Origin: Conchocele bisecta
Lineage: Eukaryota; Mollusca; Bivalvia; Lucinida; Thyasiridae
NCBI GenBank assembly: GCA_029237695.1
Contig: CM055280.1
Span: 30,609,102-30,673,101 of the forward strand
Direction of reading: 5' to 3'
DNA length: 64,000 nt
A model generated the notes under the pieces. It searched no databases. It was given only the letters and a program-made list of their open reading frames with translations, and was not told where the DNA came from. Shown here one piece after another: positions 1 through 8,352 of the stretch; the stretch's first letter is position 1; each line of letters begins with the position of its first letter. The position numbers were made by a program, and so were the translations under genes.

Positions 1-129
1 CCCGAGATGAAAGTTTTGGAATCGGGACATATCCACGAATTTACGGTCTCTATTCTCGATGATCAAGCGAGAAAGTTGAAAAACGATTACCCGATTTCGG
101 TAGTTCTCGAAATTTCCAATCGAGTATAG
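1..129 (+). CDS. C-terminal 42 residues of a virus-like structural protein (partial)
   Basis: An open frame enters the window at base 1 and stops at the TAG at 127-129. The visible tail ends in a hydrophobic beta-like strand (SVVLEI) after a stretch reading FTVSILDD, with charged residues between. This style of ending occurs in minor capsid-type proteins of Polinton-like elements, but that is a resemblance and not an identification. Only the end is present, so domain content and start cannot be judged. The next gene follows on the same strand after about 200 bases, consistent with a compact virus-like gene block. It could equally be another structural or unknown protein of the same element. 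Confidence 0.35.
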   Translation, partial: PEMKVLESGHIHEFTVSILDDQARKLKNDYPISVVLEISNRV

Positions 130-333
130 GTGCCCAATATTATAATTAATTTTATATTGAGTATATACGGACCAGGTAGTTCTTCGATTGGGTGACAAAT
201 TCAAAGAATTTGGAACCGGCAGAAGGTGGATTCATCCCGACAGAGGGCGACTTTTTAACTACTGGAAAAACCAAGGCCCTGATCAATAAAACCATATCGA
301 AGGTCACAAACGGGATTCACAGGAGTATATCAG

Positions 334-671
334 ATGTTTAGAGTAGAAGTGCTGACGGCGACTGCACAAATTGAGAAAGATCAGGCGGCTTATAAGGTGT
401 TGCGCTCAGAGGACTCTCTCATCAGAGAAACGGAACTAAACAACCTAGGTAAACAAAATAACCAAATTTCGAAAAGAGAACAGGTCGGATATTGATAAAG
501 TCCGAGCAGACCGCCAGGCGGCCCTTACGTTGCGCTTAGAGGACTCTCTCATTAGAGATGCGGCATTTACCGAACTAGATAAAAAAAATAACCAAATTTC
601 GAATAGAGGCCACGTCGGGTATTGAGAAAACCCGAGAAGACCACCAGGCGGACCTTACGGAGGCTTATAGG
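334..671 (+). pseudogene. Frameshifted 5' part of the coiled-coil fibre-like gene
   Basis: Two further coiled-coil units (marked by TTGCGC followed by GAGGACTCTCTC at about 400 and 530) lie upstream of the open frame at 672 but in shifted frames. One shift falls near 456 and one in the A-run near 581-588, each next to the codons for the ELDxKI motif. An ATG at 334 opens the frame of the first unit and is the best candidate for the original start. The protein was therefore probably about 110 residues longer at its N-terminus than the surviving frame. The breaks suggest a decayed copy, or sequencing error in homopolymers. Confidence 0.55.
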
Positions 672-2006
672 GTGTTGCGCTTAGAGGACTCTCTCAGCAA
701 AGAAGCGGCGGTTGTTGAACTAGACGGAAAAATAACCGAATTTCGAAAAGAGACCCGGTCGGGTATTGATAAAGTCCGAGAAGACCACCAGTCGAACCTT
801 GCGGAGGCCCTTGCGGAGGCTTATGATGCGTTGCGCTTAGAGGACTCTCTCAGCAAAGAAGCTACACTTACTGAACTAGACGGGAAAATAGCCGAATTTC
901 TGAAAGAGACCAGGTCGGGGGTGGAGGGGGTCCGAGAAGACCACAAGGAGGCCATTGCGGAGGCTTATGGGGCGTTGCGCTCAGAGGACTCTCTCAACAG
1001 AGAAGCGGCACTTACCGAACTAGACGAAAAAATAACCAAATTTCGAAAAGAGGCCCGGTTGGGGGTTGCGGGGGTACGAACGGGTATTGAGAAAGCCCGA
1101 GAAGACCACCAGGCGGACCTTACGGAGGTTTATAGGGTGTTGCGCTCAGAGGACTCTCTCATCAGAGAAGCGGCGGTTGGTGAACTAGATGGAAAAATAA
1201 CCGAATTTCAAAAACAGGCCCGGTCGGGTGTTGAGAAAGCCCGAGAAGACCACGAGGCGGACCTTACGGAGGTCTATAGGGTGTTGCGCTCAGAGGACTC
1301 TCTCATCAGAGAAGCGGCGGTTGGTGAACTAGATGGAAAAATAACCGAATTTCAAAAAGAGGCCCGGTCGGGTGTTGAGAAAGCCCTAAAAGGCCACCAG
1401 GCGACCATTACGGAGGCTTATGATGCGTTGCGCTTAGAGGACTCTCTCAGTAGAGAAGCGGCACTTACCGAACTAGACGGAAAGATAACCGAAGTTTCCG
1501 ATAAACTGAAACATGATCGTATAGCCGCGACCAAAGCTCTTGAGGAGGCCTCTTATAATTTTCGTACTGAGGCATATAACGCAAACAGTGCGCTTGCCGG
1601 AATAGTGCGAACAATGAAAACGCTAAAACGTGCCATAACAGTTTGGGCTGAGAAGCGGGGCCCATTGGTTGAGGGGCACTATGAATATTCGTTTGGTGCC
1701 AAAGCGAGTAATAAATGTGGGGGATACACTATGACAGCCGCGGGTGAAGTTATCCAAATGGCGGTCTGCTCGGTTAATAGTAGTGGTAAACCTGTGGGCG
1801 CGGTCGCGATAAATCTTGTAGTAGATGGGGAAGAACGGGGTTTTGGAGTCACTAAAATCTCTGGAGATAGTTCGACGGTGGTTTCGTTCTCCGGTTATGA
1901 TCGAATTAGACTTTCCAAAGGTAGTGTTATTAACTTTGTTACGAAATTCGGTGACCAAGAGAGTTCTTCCACTATTGTCTCGTTGTTAATTGAACTTATT
2001 TTGTAA
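672..2006 (+). CDS. Fibre-like protein: repeated coiled-coil shaft and beta-rich tip
   Basis: The surviving frame has 444 residues. The first ~270 are six tandem units, mostly 48 residues (144 bases; two are longer), each with an LRxEDSL motif, then ELDxKITEF, a basic patch and a REDH-like segment; this predicts a long rod-like coiled coil. The last ~110 residues change character: glycine-rich, alternating hydrophobic, no repeats, beginning at GHYEYSFGA and ending in a strongly hydrophobic strand. A coiled-coil shaft with a compact beta tip is the general plan of trimeric viral or phage fibres. The function (attachment fibre of a virus-like element) is inferred from this plan and the neighbours. 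The frame opens with GTG because upstream units are frameshifted; no genuine start is present here. Confidence 0.5.
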   Translation: MLRLEDSLSKEAAVVELDGKITEFRKETRSGIDKVREDHQSNLAEALAEAYDALRLEDSLSKEATLTELDGKIAEFLKETRSGVEGVREDHKEAIAEAYGALRSEDSLNREAALTELDEKITKFRKEARLGVAGVRTGIEKAREDHQADLTEVYRVLRSEDSLIREAAVGELDGKITEFQKQARSGVEKAREDHEADLTEVYRVLRSEDSLIREAAVGELDGKITEFQKEARSGVEKALKGHQATITEAYDALRLEDSLSREAALTELDGKITEVSDKLKHDRIAATKALEEASYNFRTEAYNANSALAGIVRTMKTLKRAITVWAEKRGPLVEGHYEYSFGAKASNKCGGYTMTAAGEVIQMAVCSVNSSGKPVGAVAINLVVDGEERGFGVTKISGDSSTVVSFSGYDRIRLSKGSVINFVTKFGDQESSSTIVSLLIELIL

Positions 2007-2142
2007 ATACTAATATATTGAAATAAATTTGTAAAATTTAAATATAAACGAATCAACGCTTCCAATTGTCAATACCACTCCATCAACACTGTGTACAATT
2101 AACGAAAGAAGTTCAGATTTTAGGTTGAATAATATCGTCGCT

Positions 2143-2675
2143 ATGCAGGATATTTTAGTTAGAGAATATACAAATAGAAAAAGAAACGCTAAAAAATATA
2201 GGCGCGTGGTGAACATGGCTGAAATATCTAGCACGGCTCTGGCGAGTGTTTCTGTGTTGTGTGGGGCGGGGACAGCTGCAACTATATCCACCATTATAAC
2301 GGTTCCCGTAGCGAGGGGATTTTATGTGCGGTGTCGGCCGTTTCTGGGTTGTTGTGTATGGTAATTAGGGCGTCGGGTGGAAAACTCGAGAAAAAATGTA
2401 GAAAACATGATAGAATATCTGTTCTCGCCAGTGTCGAAGAAAAATTACCATCGACTTTATGGTCGTTCCTCAAAGCGTTGGCCGACAAGAAAATATCAAA
2501 TTTAGAGTTTGAATCCGTGGTGGAAGGAAATGAGATGGGGAGATATGAACAATTAAAAAATGATATAAGAATCAAGGCGCGCGCCACCATGCCCAAAATT
2601 GAGTGTACTGATTGGGATAAATTTAGGGAAAAACTTGGAGATAAAGTCGGAAGAAATGTTACAGCACCATTGTGA
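2143..2675 (+). pseudogene. Small membrane-associated protein of the virus-like element (frameshifted)
   Basis: Translation from the ATG at 2143 gives a basic N-terminus and an alanine/glycine/isoleucine-rich hydrophobic stretch, then stops at about 2364. A second frame, overlapping from about 2310, continues with another hydrophobic stretch, then a lysine-rich helix (KLEKKCRKHD) and a charged helical tail ending at the TGA at 2673. The two read as one protein of about 175 residues split by a single-base shift near 2311-2318. I recall proteins of this plan (paired hydrophobic helices, KHxxI helix, helical tail) in many invertebrate genomes as unnamed proteins; a link to virus-like elements is inference. 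Context directly after the fibre-like gene supports a virion or membrane role but does not prove it. Confidence 0.4.
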
Positions 2676-2820
2676 TATTTTATAAAATAATTAATTTTAT
2701 AATTAATTTAAAGAAAATTATAAAATTAATTATAAAATTAATTATATTGGTGCAGTAAACAATTTATTAATTAATTTTAGGAAATTATTAACAATTTAAA
2801 AAGAAAAAAAAGAAAAAAAG
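2676..2820. repeat. AT-rich inverted and direct repeats
   Basis: Several copies of ATAATTAATTTTATAATTAA-like blocks, alternately inverted, lie between the membrane-protein gene and the next feature, followed by an A-rich stretch. They could fold as hairpins and may serve as a transcript end between convergent genes, but no specific signal is recognised. Confidence 0.6.
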
Positions 2821-2825
2821 TTTTA

Positions 2826-2945
2826 GGTTCCACCGAGGCTCGAACCCGCGCCAGCAAAACCCTTCTGGGTCCACCCCGCTAAGCCTTCGCTTAATTTCTT
2901 CTATTTTTTTTGTTTTTTCGGCTTAGCGAGGTGTGTTACACTCAC
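2826..2945 (-). other. tRNA-like / SINE-like hairpin segment
   Basis: Read on the minus strand, 2826-2885 contains a T-arm-like block GGTTCGAGCC and an acceptor-like end GGTGGAACC, preceded by a CCAG/CTGG stem. The anticodon loop does not come out at seven bases, so this is not a functional tRNA. Around it, CCGCTAAGCC (about 2876-2885) and GGCTTAGCG (about 2930-2938) form an inverted repeat across a T-rich loop. A tRNA-derived SINE head or a decayed tRNA is the likeliest reading. Confidence 0.3.
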
Positions 2946-3463
2946 ATCTCCTACACTCCATCATTGGACCGATGCCGCGGACCCCACCTCATCGTTACCT
3001 CCATCCGCTATAATGTGCAGAGCGGCCAGAGTGAATTACATGTGGTGAAACTTATCTCACTGTTGAGATTTAATGCCGGCGTCCCGACACTTATCTGTGT
3101 TTATTTCTCGTATATAAACTTAACTTTGCTGGTGAAATAAAAAAAAAATGTTATTTATTATTAATTAATTATTTTATTATATTAATTAATATGTTTTCTA
3201 TATAATAGGGGGTGTTCAGCTTTAAATTATAAATAATTTTATTAAAATTAATTAAATAACGAACCATCCCGGAAATTCGTGAATTATATAACCCTCACTA
3301 CGTGTGTGTAATATATTATAGTGTGTTTATTTTCCATCCCGGAAGACGTAATCGTGTAATCTCTCTATAAAATGGACACTTAATATACGTGTAAGGTAGG
3401 ACACATAATTTACATTTTCATAACACGTGTAAGTGAAACATTGTCGTCTACTTGGTGTTGTGA
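2946..3463. other. AT-rich spacer with two CCATCCCGGAA motifs
   Basis: No convincing gene. The motif CCATCCCGGAA occurs twice (about 3266 and 3336), each followed by a CGTAA/CGTGAA-like run. Their position upstream of nothing on the plus strand and downstream of the minus-strand genes leaves their role open. Confidence 0.3.
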
Positions 3464-3709
3464 TTACAATATAAATGTATAAGCGATATTGTAGAAATGT
3501 ACGTTCGTAAACGAATCGTTGGGTTTTAAATTTTTTGTATAATACACCTTAGTTTCATATCCGATACGCATTATCCGTCTTAATGTTCGTATTTGCCTCT
3601 TGTATAGTTGACATAATTGCCGGTATAATATTGGAAATGTAACGTTTTTATCGGAGCGTAATAAATTACGCTGGTATTTCATATATTCAGTGTTCCCTAG
3701 TGTTCTCAT
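3464..3709 (-). CDS. Small basic protein, unrecognised
   Basis: An 81-residue frame starting MRTLGNTEY, rich in arginine, lysine and tyrosine, with no hydrophobic segment and no known motif. It lies on the same strand as the cysteine-rich frame at 3915-4274, about 200 bases downstream of it, so the two could be co-transcribed genes of the virus-like element reading inward from its right end. The surrounding DNA is very AT-rich, where frames of this length are less expected, which slightly favours reality. I assign no function. It may still be a chance frame. Confidence 0.25.
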   Translation of the reverse strand: MRTLGNTEYMKYQRNLLRSDKNVTFPILYRQLCQLYKRQIRTLRRIMRIGYETKVYYTKNLKPNDSFTNVHFYNIAYTFIL

Positions 3710-3914
3710 TTATAGAATTTATATACAGGATTATAACCCCCGTAAGCTTCGTAAACTTCTTCAACACAGTCATTAAAAATTTGCAATTCAAATTGTATTG
3801 AATTATCCATTTTCTCTAATAGTATTGGTACTCGTTTTTTCTGTTCAATTTTATAAAATTAGTTTGATAATGTTTTTTTAAAGTGTTTTAATGCTGTAGA
3901 AACACTGTGACTTA

Positions 3915-4274
3915 TTAGATCGATTCTATCTTTCTAATTGACTTTCCGATTTGAATTATTACTAAACGATAATACTTGCGAGCACATAATCCCTTGTTAA
4001 CCATTCGATGAGTAGCCTGAGTGCCACCGCATGGTGGACATAGCAATGACTCGGCTTTGGTCCCTACCCCACAATGCCGACATGGGCGAGGCGAAACGGA
4101 ACCTCTTCGCATCCATGCACGGTGATGTTTGCAATATTCGTAAATACCGGTGCGAAAACATCTCTCGTGACTACCTGTCTTCAACCATGCACACTTAACT
4201 AGAACCATTATGTTGTATATATATACTGAGTATAACATAGGGATTTTTATCTCTAATAGGGTGTATCTTCTCAT
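3915..4274 (-). CDS. Small cysteine/histidine-rich (zinc-binding-like) protein
   Basis: A 119-residue frame. The middle holds closely spaced cysteines and histidines: a C...C..HH set (RCFRTGIYEYCKHH) and then two CxxC pairs (CRHC and CPPC) separated by a turn-like GVGTKAES. Paired CxxC elements of this spacing usually bind one zinc ion. The N-terminal ~30 residues are hydrophobic and may not be translated; a later in-frame methionine (MVLVKCAW) would give about 97 residues. The gene starts only about 20 bases from the palindrome at 4298-4405, as expected for the first gene inside an element terminus. A DNA- or RNA-binding accessory protein is the inference; no family name is claimed. Confidence 0.4.
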   Translation of the reverse strand: MRRYTLLEIKIPMLYSVYIYNIMVLVKCAWLKTGSHERCFRTGIYEYCKHHRAWMRRGSVSPRPCRHCGVGTKAESLLCPPCGGTQATHRMVNKGLCARKYYRLVIIQIGKSIRKIESI

Positions 4275-4297
4275 GTCATAAATATATGGTCTCGCGG

Positions 4298-4405
4298 TAG
4301 TAGTATATAAGAGTCATAATGATTACAAGTTTCGTGTGGAAGCCACCACACGTAGTGGGTGGCTTCCATATAAACTTGTATCATTATGACTCTTATATAC
4401 TACTA
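4298..4405. repeat. 108-bp imperfect palindrome, candidate element terminus
   Basis: The arms 4298-4350 and 4353-4405 match over about 50 bases, differing by a one-base gap and a few substitutions. Each outer end starts TAGTAGTATATAAGAG and reads inward to a GGAAGCCACC block near the centre. The arms could be two fused copies of a terminal inverted repeat, or a short palindromic MITE. No flanking duplication was found. Confidence 0.8.
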
Positions 4406-5316
4406 TAGCCGTAAAATGTGGGCAGCTTTCGTGAGAGAGACATTATATCCTAACACTATCTCTTGCCTATCGGCGAGGGATAATAAGTTTGTCACGATGT
4501 GATCTACACTCGTTTAAGCGTGACTTACATAATATGAGACAAGCCAAGTGACTTTGAAAAAAAATCATTGCTAATGGCGAATTTTATTTCATCTGTTATA
4601 TTGAATGTTTAAATTAAATGTTCAACAATCGAAGATAAATGTTGGACACTAGACTTAGGCTAGATTGAAGTTCTCTTAATGGTCATATGTTCAACACGCG
4701 ATTGAATCTCGAAACTGTGCATGTAGAGTTGCAGAAACCAACTCACAGTTTCTACTTAGTTGTACAAACCATAACTTACAGAGACGCGACTTTCTAAATA
4801 ACTTGCCGTTTCCACTTACATGTTCAACGAAAACTGTATTTAATCCTTTCTACATACCTCCAAACTACCTACCTCTTTAGAAGTTTTTGCAGCAGTGTAG
4901 ATCCAGATGAGCCGGCTCGTAAATCATTTGCACTTTTGCAAGTAATCTTGATATGTTTAGGACAAAACACACCCTTCTCAAATGAACTAGTCTGAAAATC
5001 TGTTTGTGGCAATTAAATTGATCATTAAAATAACCTGCCACAGTCCATTCCAGTTATTTAGGGTTGAAAAGGTTAAAGGATCTAACAACTTGGGCAAGAC
5101 ACGAAAACAAATAATAGTTTACAGGGTCCTCTCATACATTAAAGATCAATAAAACATATTTTAGTATTTCTTGTAATGATAGAATTTGATAATATTAAAT
5201 GAAATGAATGCTGAAAACCGCATGCAAAATACCAAACACTTCCAAAGTTTTGAAAGTTTTAATTAGCTGAAATATGCGCGTTCCACTATCACATCATCAA
5301 TGATCAATTATTTTTA
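4406..5316. other. AT-rich non-coding stretch with a decayed dispersed repeat
   Basis: No gene seen. About 4885-5090 (TGTAGATCCAGATGAG onward) is related, in inverted orientation, to 25425-25625, sharing the block CCATTCCAGTTA(T/C)TTAGG and the GATCCAGATGAGCCGGCTCG-like block. Confidence 0.4.
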
Positions 5317-5540
5317 TGCCACCGGGTTTAGAAGAAACGGGTGGCATATAGTGTTTGGACCGTCCGTCCGTCCGTCCGTCCGTCCGTCCGTCCGTCTGTC
5401 TGTCTGTCTGTCCGTCCGTCCGTCCGTCCGTCACACTTTTCGGTTAACCACTTTGTCACGGTTTCTCAAATTTCGGTTAACCACTTTGTCACAGTTTCTC
5501 AAATATGCTGCAGGTGGCATCCACGTTCGACAGACGCATT
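5317..5540 (+). repeat. Dispersed repeat with (GTCC)n/(GTCT)n microsatellite
   Basis: A hairpin (GCCACCGGGTTT against AAACGGGTGGC) is followed by about 75 bases of GTCC and GTCT units (about 5357-5432) and two copies of a CGGTTAACCACTTTGTCAC unit. The apparent proline-serine-valine-arginine reading frames here are products of the microsatellite, not genes. Confidence 0.8.
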
Positions 5541-6036
5541 TCTTGTTAACATTATTTACATTATATTTATAAATTTATAAATTATTTATATTTATAAATT
5601 ATTATATTATTTATTTATATTAATTTATTTTTCCTGGACATGGAATTAATAATGTGTTAACAAAGAAAAGGAAAAACATGTAATTTATCTTTATTTTTCA
5701 TTAATTTTTTTATTGTGATTTTTAGAATAGGGTTGGAAAATATTTGCATAAATTGGCATTAAATATACAAATATGGAAACTTGCATAACTTTTGATCAGA
5801 CTATAAACAAGTTTGTATCGCGTTTTCTGCATGTGGTTTGAATTGCCATTATCTATGCGGTTCACAAAACATGTTTTGACATTAATTTGTTTTTCTATTT
5901 ACTTCCCCTTTAATCAACAAAGCGTTTGTCTCGGTCAACAGCTGCCACATAAATATAATGTTAGACTACATGTAACGGTCTAGCGTATGTGTCGACATTG
6001 TTGCGTTTGCCGCTCACACCTTTCATTATGTGTACA
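5541..6036. other. AT-rich non-coding stretch
   Basis: Runs of TTTATA-like sequence to about 5640, then ordinary AT-rich DNA. No gene or repeat family recognised. Confidence 0.4.
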
Positions 6037-6304
6037 TATATGCATCCGTTTCGTGATATGCGACTGTCATAACCAATACAGTGGAACCTCTCTAAACCGA
6101 ACACTAAGAAACATGTGTGATCTTATTTTCTTGGGTTTCTTGGTCATTTACCTCAGGTGATAATGTCTGTTTGTGCTCGCAGAATTATCAAATGCATGAT
6201 TTACAGTTAAACGTTTATAAACCGGACACCCTGGGTGTCCGATTTAGAGAGGTTTCACTGTACATAAATGTATCCGTTTCGTGATATGCGACTGTCATAA
6301 CCAG
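6037..6304. mobile_element. TA-flanked MITE (CAGTGGAACC family) within a 40-bp direct duplication
   Basis: The MITE itself is 6079-6260, begins CAGTGGAACCTCTCTAAACC, ends in the complement, and is flanked by TA. TA duplication and CAG ends fit Tc1/mariner-pogo type MITEs. Outside it, 6037-6078 and about 6263-6304 are near-identical (CCGTTTCGTGATATGCGACT core), so about 40 bp of flank is duplicated on both sides. Confidence 0.8.
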
Positions 6305-7066
6305 TGTATACATGTAGTTAGTTATCTCCTGCTCATCAATGAAATGCGAGTCATTAACCACATTTAATGTATTTTAAAATTTAATGTATTTGAAAATCGA
6401 CGGCGTGAAAACACAAACTGATTAAATGTTTATTACTTGAGGAACATGACAGTCGTGTTTCTAGTTCTGAATGCATAACATTTCATTACACTGCATTACA
6501 TAAGAGTTATGACGGAGTAGTATTTCCAAAATGTGCGTTTGAAGCGTTATTTGTTTATATTCTACTTCGTGGAGATGAACCTAAGAATGTTGCTAGTACA
6601 AACTTGATTAGGTAAGTGTATTGTAATATGTTTGTGTCATATTGTAAAATTGTCTCTCACTAACAATTTAGCGAAGAAAACCGTTAAAGCCGTGCAAGAT
6701 TTTTCTATATCTATATTTATCTATATCCACGAAATATAAATGCTATTACGTAAATTTTTGTTGTTGTTTGACTACGGAATATATCGTTGAAACCCTATAC
6801 TCTTAACCAACCATGATGCATACTGTCCATAAATAGCCAAGCTCTCAGGAAAAAAAACACGATTTCTTCCAAGTTCAAAACCAAGTAATTCTGACGTTTT
6901 CACACGGAAGTAACACTCTCAAATATAGGCCAATAATTAATTTCGCACATAGGACACATTGTATCTTCCGAGTATTAAACGCGAATACACATGCTAAACG
7001 TACATGTACGTAATTGACATATTTTGATAGTCCTCCAATGCTTCAATGTGGATATAACATTTATTT
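6305..7066. other. Non-coding stretch
   Basis: AT-rich DNA with scattered CATGTA motifs. No gene, splice-flanked exon or repeat family was recognised. Confidence 0.4.
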
Positions 7067-7301
7067 GCGACTGTGACTGAAGAAATGGGGTTTATGGGAT
7101 TTGTGACCAGTGTTGCTCCTGACCAGATGTTAGATTCTTGTAGCCTGATAACAATCTGCACTGCTTGTTAGAAGCATGACGGGTGTTTAATTGATGGCAT
7201 ACGAACAGTGCAGATCCCGACCAGACTGTGCGGATGCACAAATGATCTGGATCTACACTGGTCATAATGCCATGAGACCCATTTCTCGAGTCACAGCCAC
7301 A
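7067..7301 (+). mobile_element. TIR repeat, GACTGGAGAAATGGG family (copy 1)
   Basis: About 235 bp with inverted ends: CTGTGACTGAAGAAATGGGG at the left and the complement ending CAGCCAC at the right. The interior holds the diagnostic GTGACCAGTGT and GCAGATC(C)CGACCAGACTG blocks. No coding capacity, so a non-autonomous DNA element. Other copies are at 8115, 20826, 21148 and 58395. Confidence 0.75.
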
Positions 7302-7375
7302 TATGATAGTATTCTGCAACTTGAATCTTTGGAATGTCACCATTGTGGAGCAAGCACATTTGTTGTACACCACCG

Positions 7376-7565
7376 TCTACGCTAATCTTGCCAATATTTT
7401 AATGTCTTGTTTATACTTGAATAGCGCACTTGAAATCAAGCAGCTTGACTGACTGAGCCGCCTGAGCTGTAGCACAGCCAATCAATCTGCTTGATTGCAA
7501 GTATATGTGGTCAATACATGTTTAGAAACATTGACATATTGGCAGGATTAACGCAGGCGATAGTG
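7376..7565. mobile_element. Small TIR repeat, CGCTAATCTTGCCAATA family (copy 1)
   Basis: It begins CGCTAATCTTGCCAATA and ends with a related inverted block TATTGGCAGGATTAACGCAG. The interior has ACAGCCAATCAA motifs. A diverged, longer relative is at 28991-29330. Confidence 0.5.
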
Positions 7566-7592
7566 TAGAGACAGATCGCCCAATATACCACA

Positions 7593-8066
7593 TTAAAGGT
7601 ACATGCCCACTCAGTAGGCACAAAATGTTCTTTATATCAGACACATCATCTGAGACATTTTGTGGCAAAATAAACATTCATTCACCATTACCCCACATAT
7701 TGATTGGAATTATTATACATTTTATATCAGACGTAAATTTTCACACTGATATCATGGGCGATAACCGTGTTTCCTTAAAATGTTAACGGATATTACTACA
7801 TGTATTTATTATCTGTATTTATTTTTTGATATGCAATGATCATACTTTATAATCTGTCGAAAATATTATTTTTCAGGTGACGCATTTAATTAGTATAAAT
7901 AATTAAAAAGTATCATGCCTCATTTGCATATGAAAATAGCCTGATACGCGCGTCACTATCAGTAAAATAAATATTTTTAGAACTGGTGGAATAGTGACAC
8001 AATTATACACTTATTTAATTCGCATAAAGAACATTTTGAGCCTATTGAGTGGGCATGTACCTTTAA
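7593..8066 (+). mobile_element. TTAA-flanked MITE (copy 1)
   Basis: The element is 7597-8062, bounded by TTAA at 7593-7596 and 8063-8066. Ends are AGGTACATGCCCACTCAGTA and its complement; the inverted repeats are about 40 bp. TTAA target duplication is known for piggyBac and Kolobok-type elements. No coding frame, so non-autonomous. Confidence 0.85.
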
Positions 8067-8114
8067 CAGCGGTTGATTGAAACGCAGTTTTATTTCTTAA
8101 ATGCACTGTCAACT

Positions 8115-8352
8115 GTGGCTGTGACTGGAGACATGGGGCTTATGGGTTTTGTGACCAGTGTAGATCCAGATCAGCCCATGCATCCGCACAGTCTGATCCG
8201 GATCTGCACTGTTTGCTATTCCATCAATGAAACATCTGTCATGATTCTAACAAGCAACACGGATAGTTATCATACTACCGACGTGTACTGTTTGAGCAGG
8301 AGCTACACTAGTAAAAAATCCCATAAAATCCATTTATCCAGTCCCAGCCACA
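8115..8352 (+). mobile_element. TIR repeat, GACTGGAGA family (copy 2)
   Basis: Begins TGTGGCTGTGACTGGAGACA and ends in the complement ATCCAGTCCCAGCCACA. The interior GTGTAGATCCAGATCAGCCC and TCTGATCCGGATCTGCACTG blocks match copy 5 at 58395 closely. Confidence 0.8.

Larger units (their letters stand above)
1..4405. mobile_element. Right part of a virus-like (possibly Polinton/Maverick-type) element
   Basis: Compact genes with tiny gaps lie at the left edge: the 3' end of one plus-strand gene, a fibre-like gene and a small membrane-protein gene, then two small minus-strand genes, then a palindrome whose arms begin AG and read inward. Genes converging from both ends, and AG-starting terminal inverted repeats, are features I associate with Polintons and their adintovirus relatives. 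No polymerase, integrase, ATPase or capsid gene is inside the window, so class membership is inference. Several frames are broken, so this looks like an old resident copy. Confidence 0.4.

Noticed and set aside
2826..2885. Functional tRNA gene
   Set aside because: The anticodon arm cannot form a seven-base loop and the T-stem has mismatches; kept only as tRNA-like.
5300..5580. Frames reading as proline-serine-valine-arginine repeats
   Set aside because: Direct product of the (GTCC)n microsatellite.
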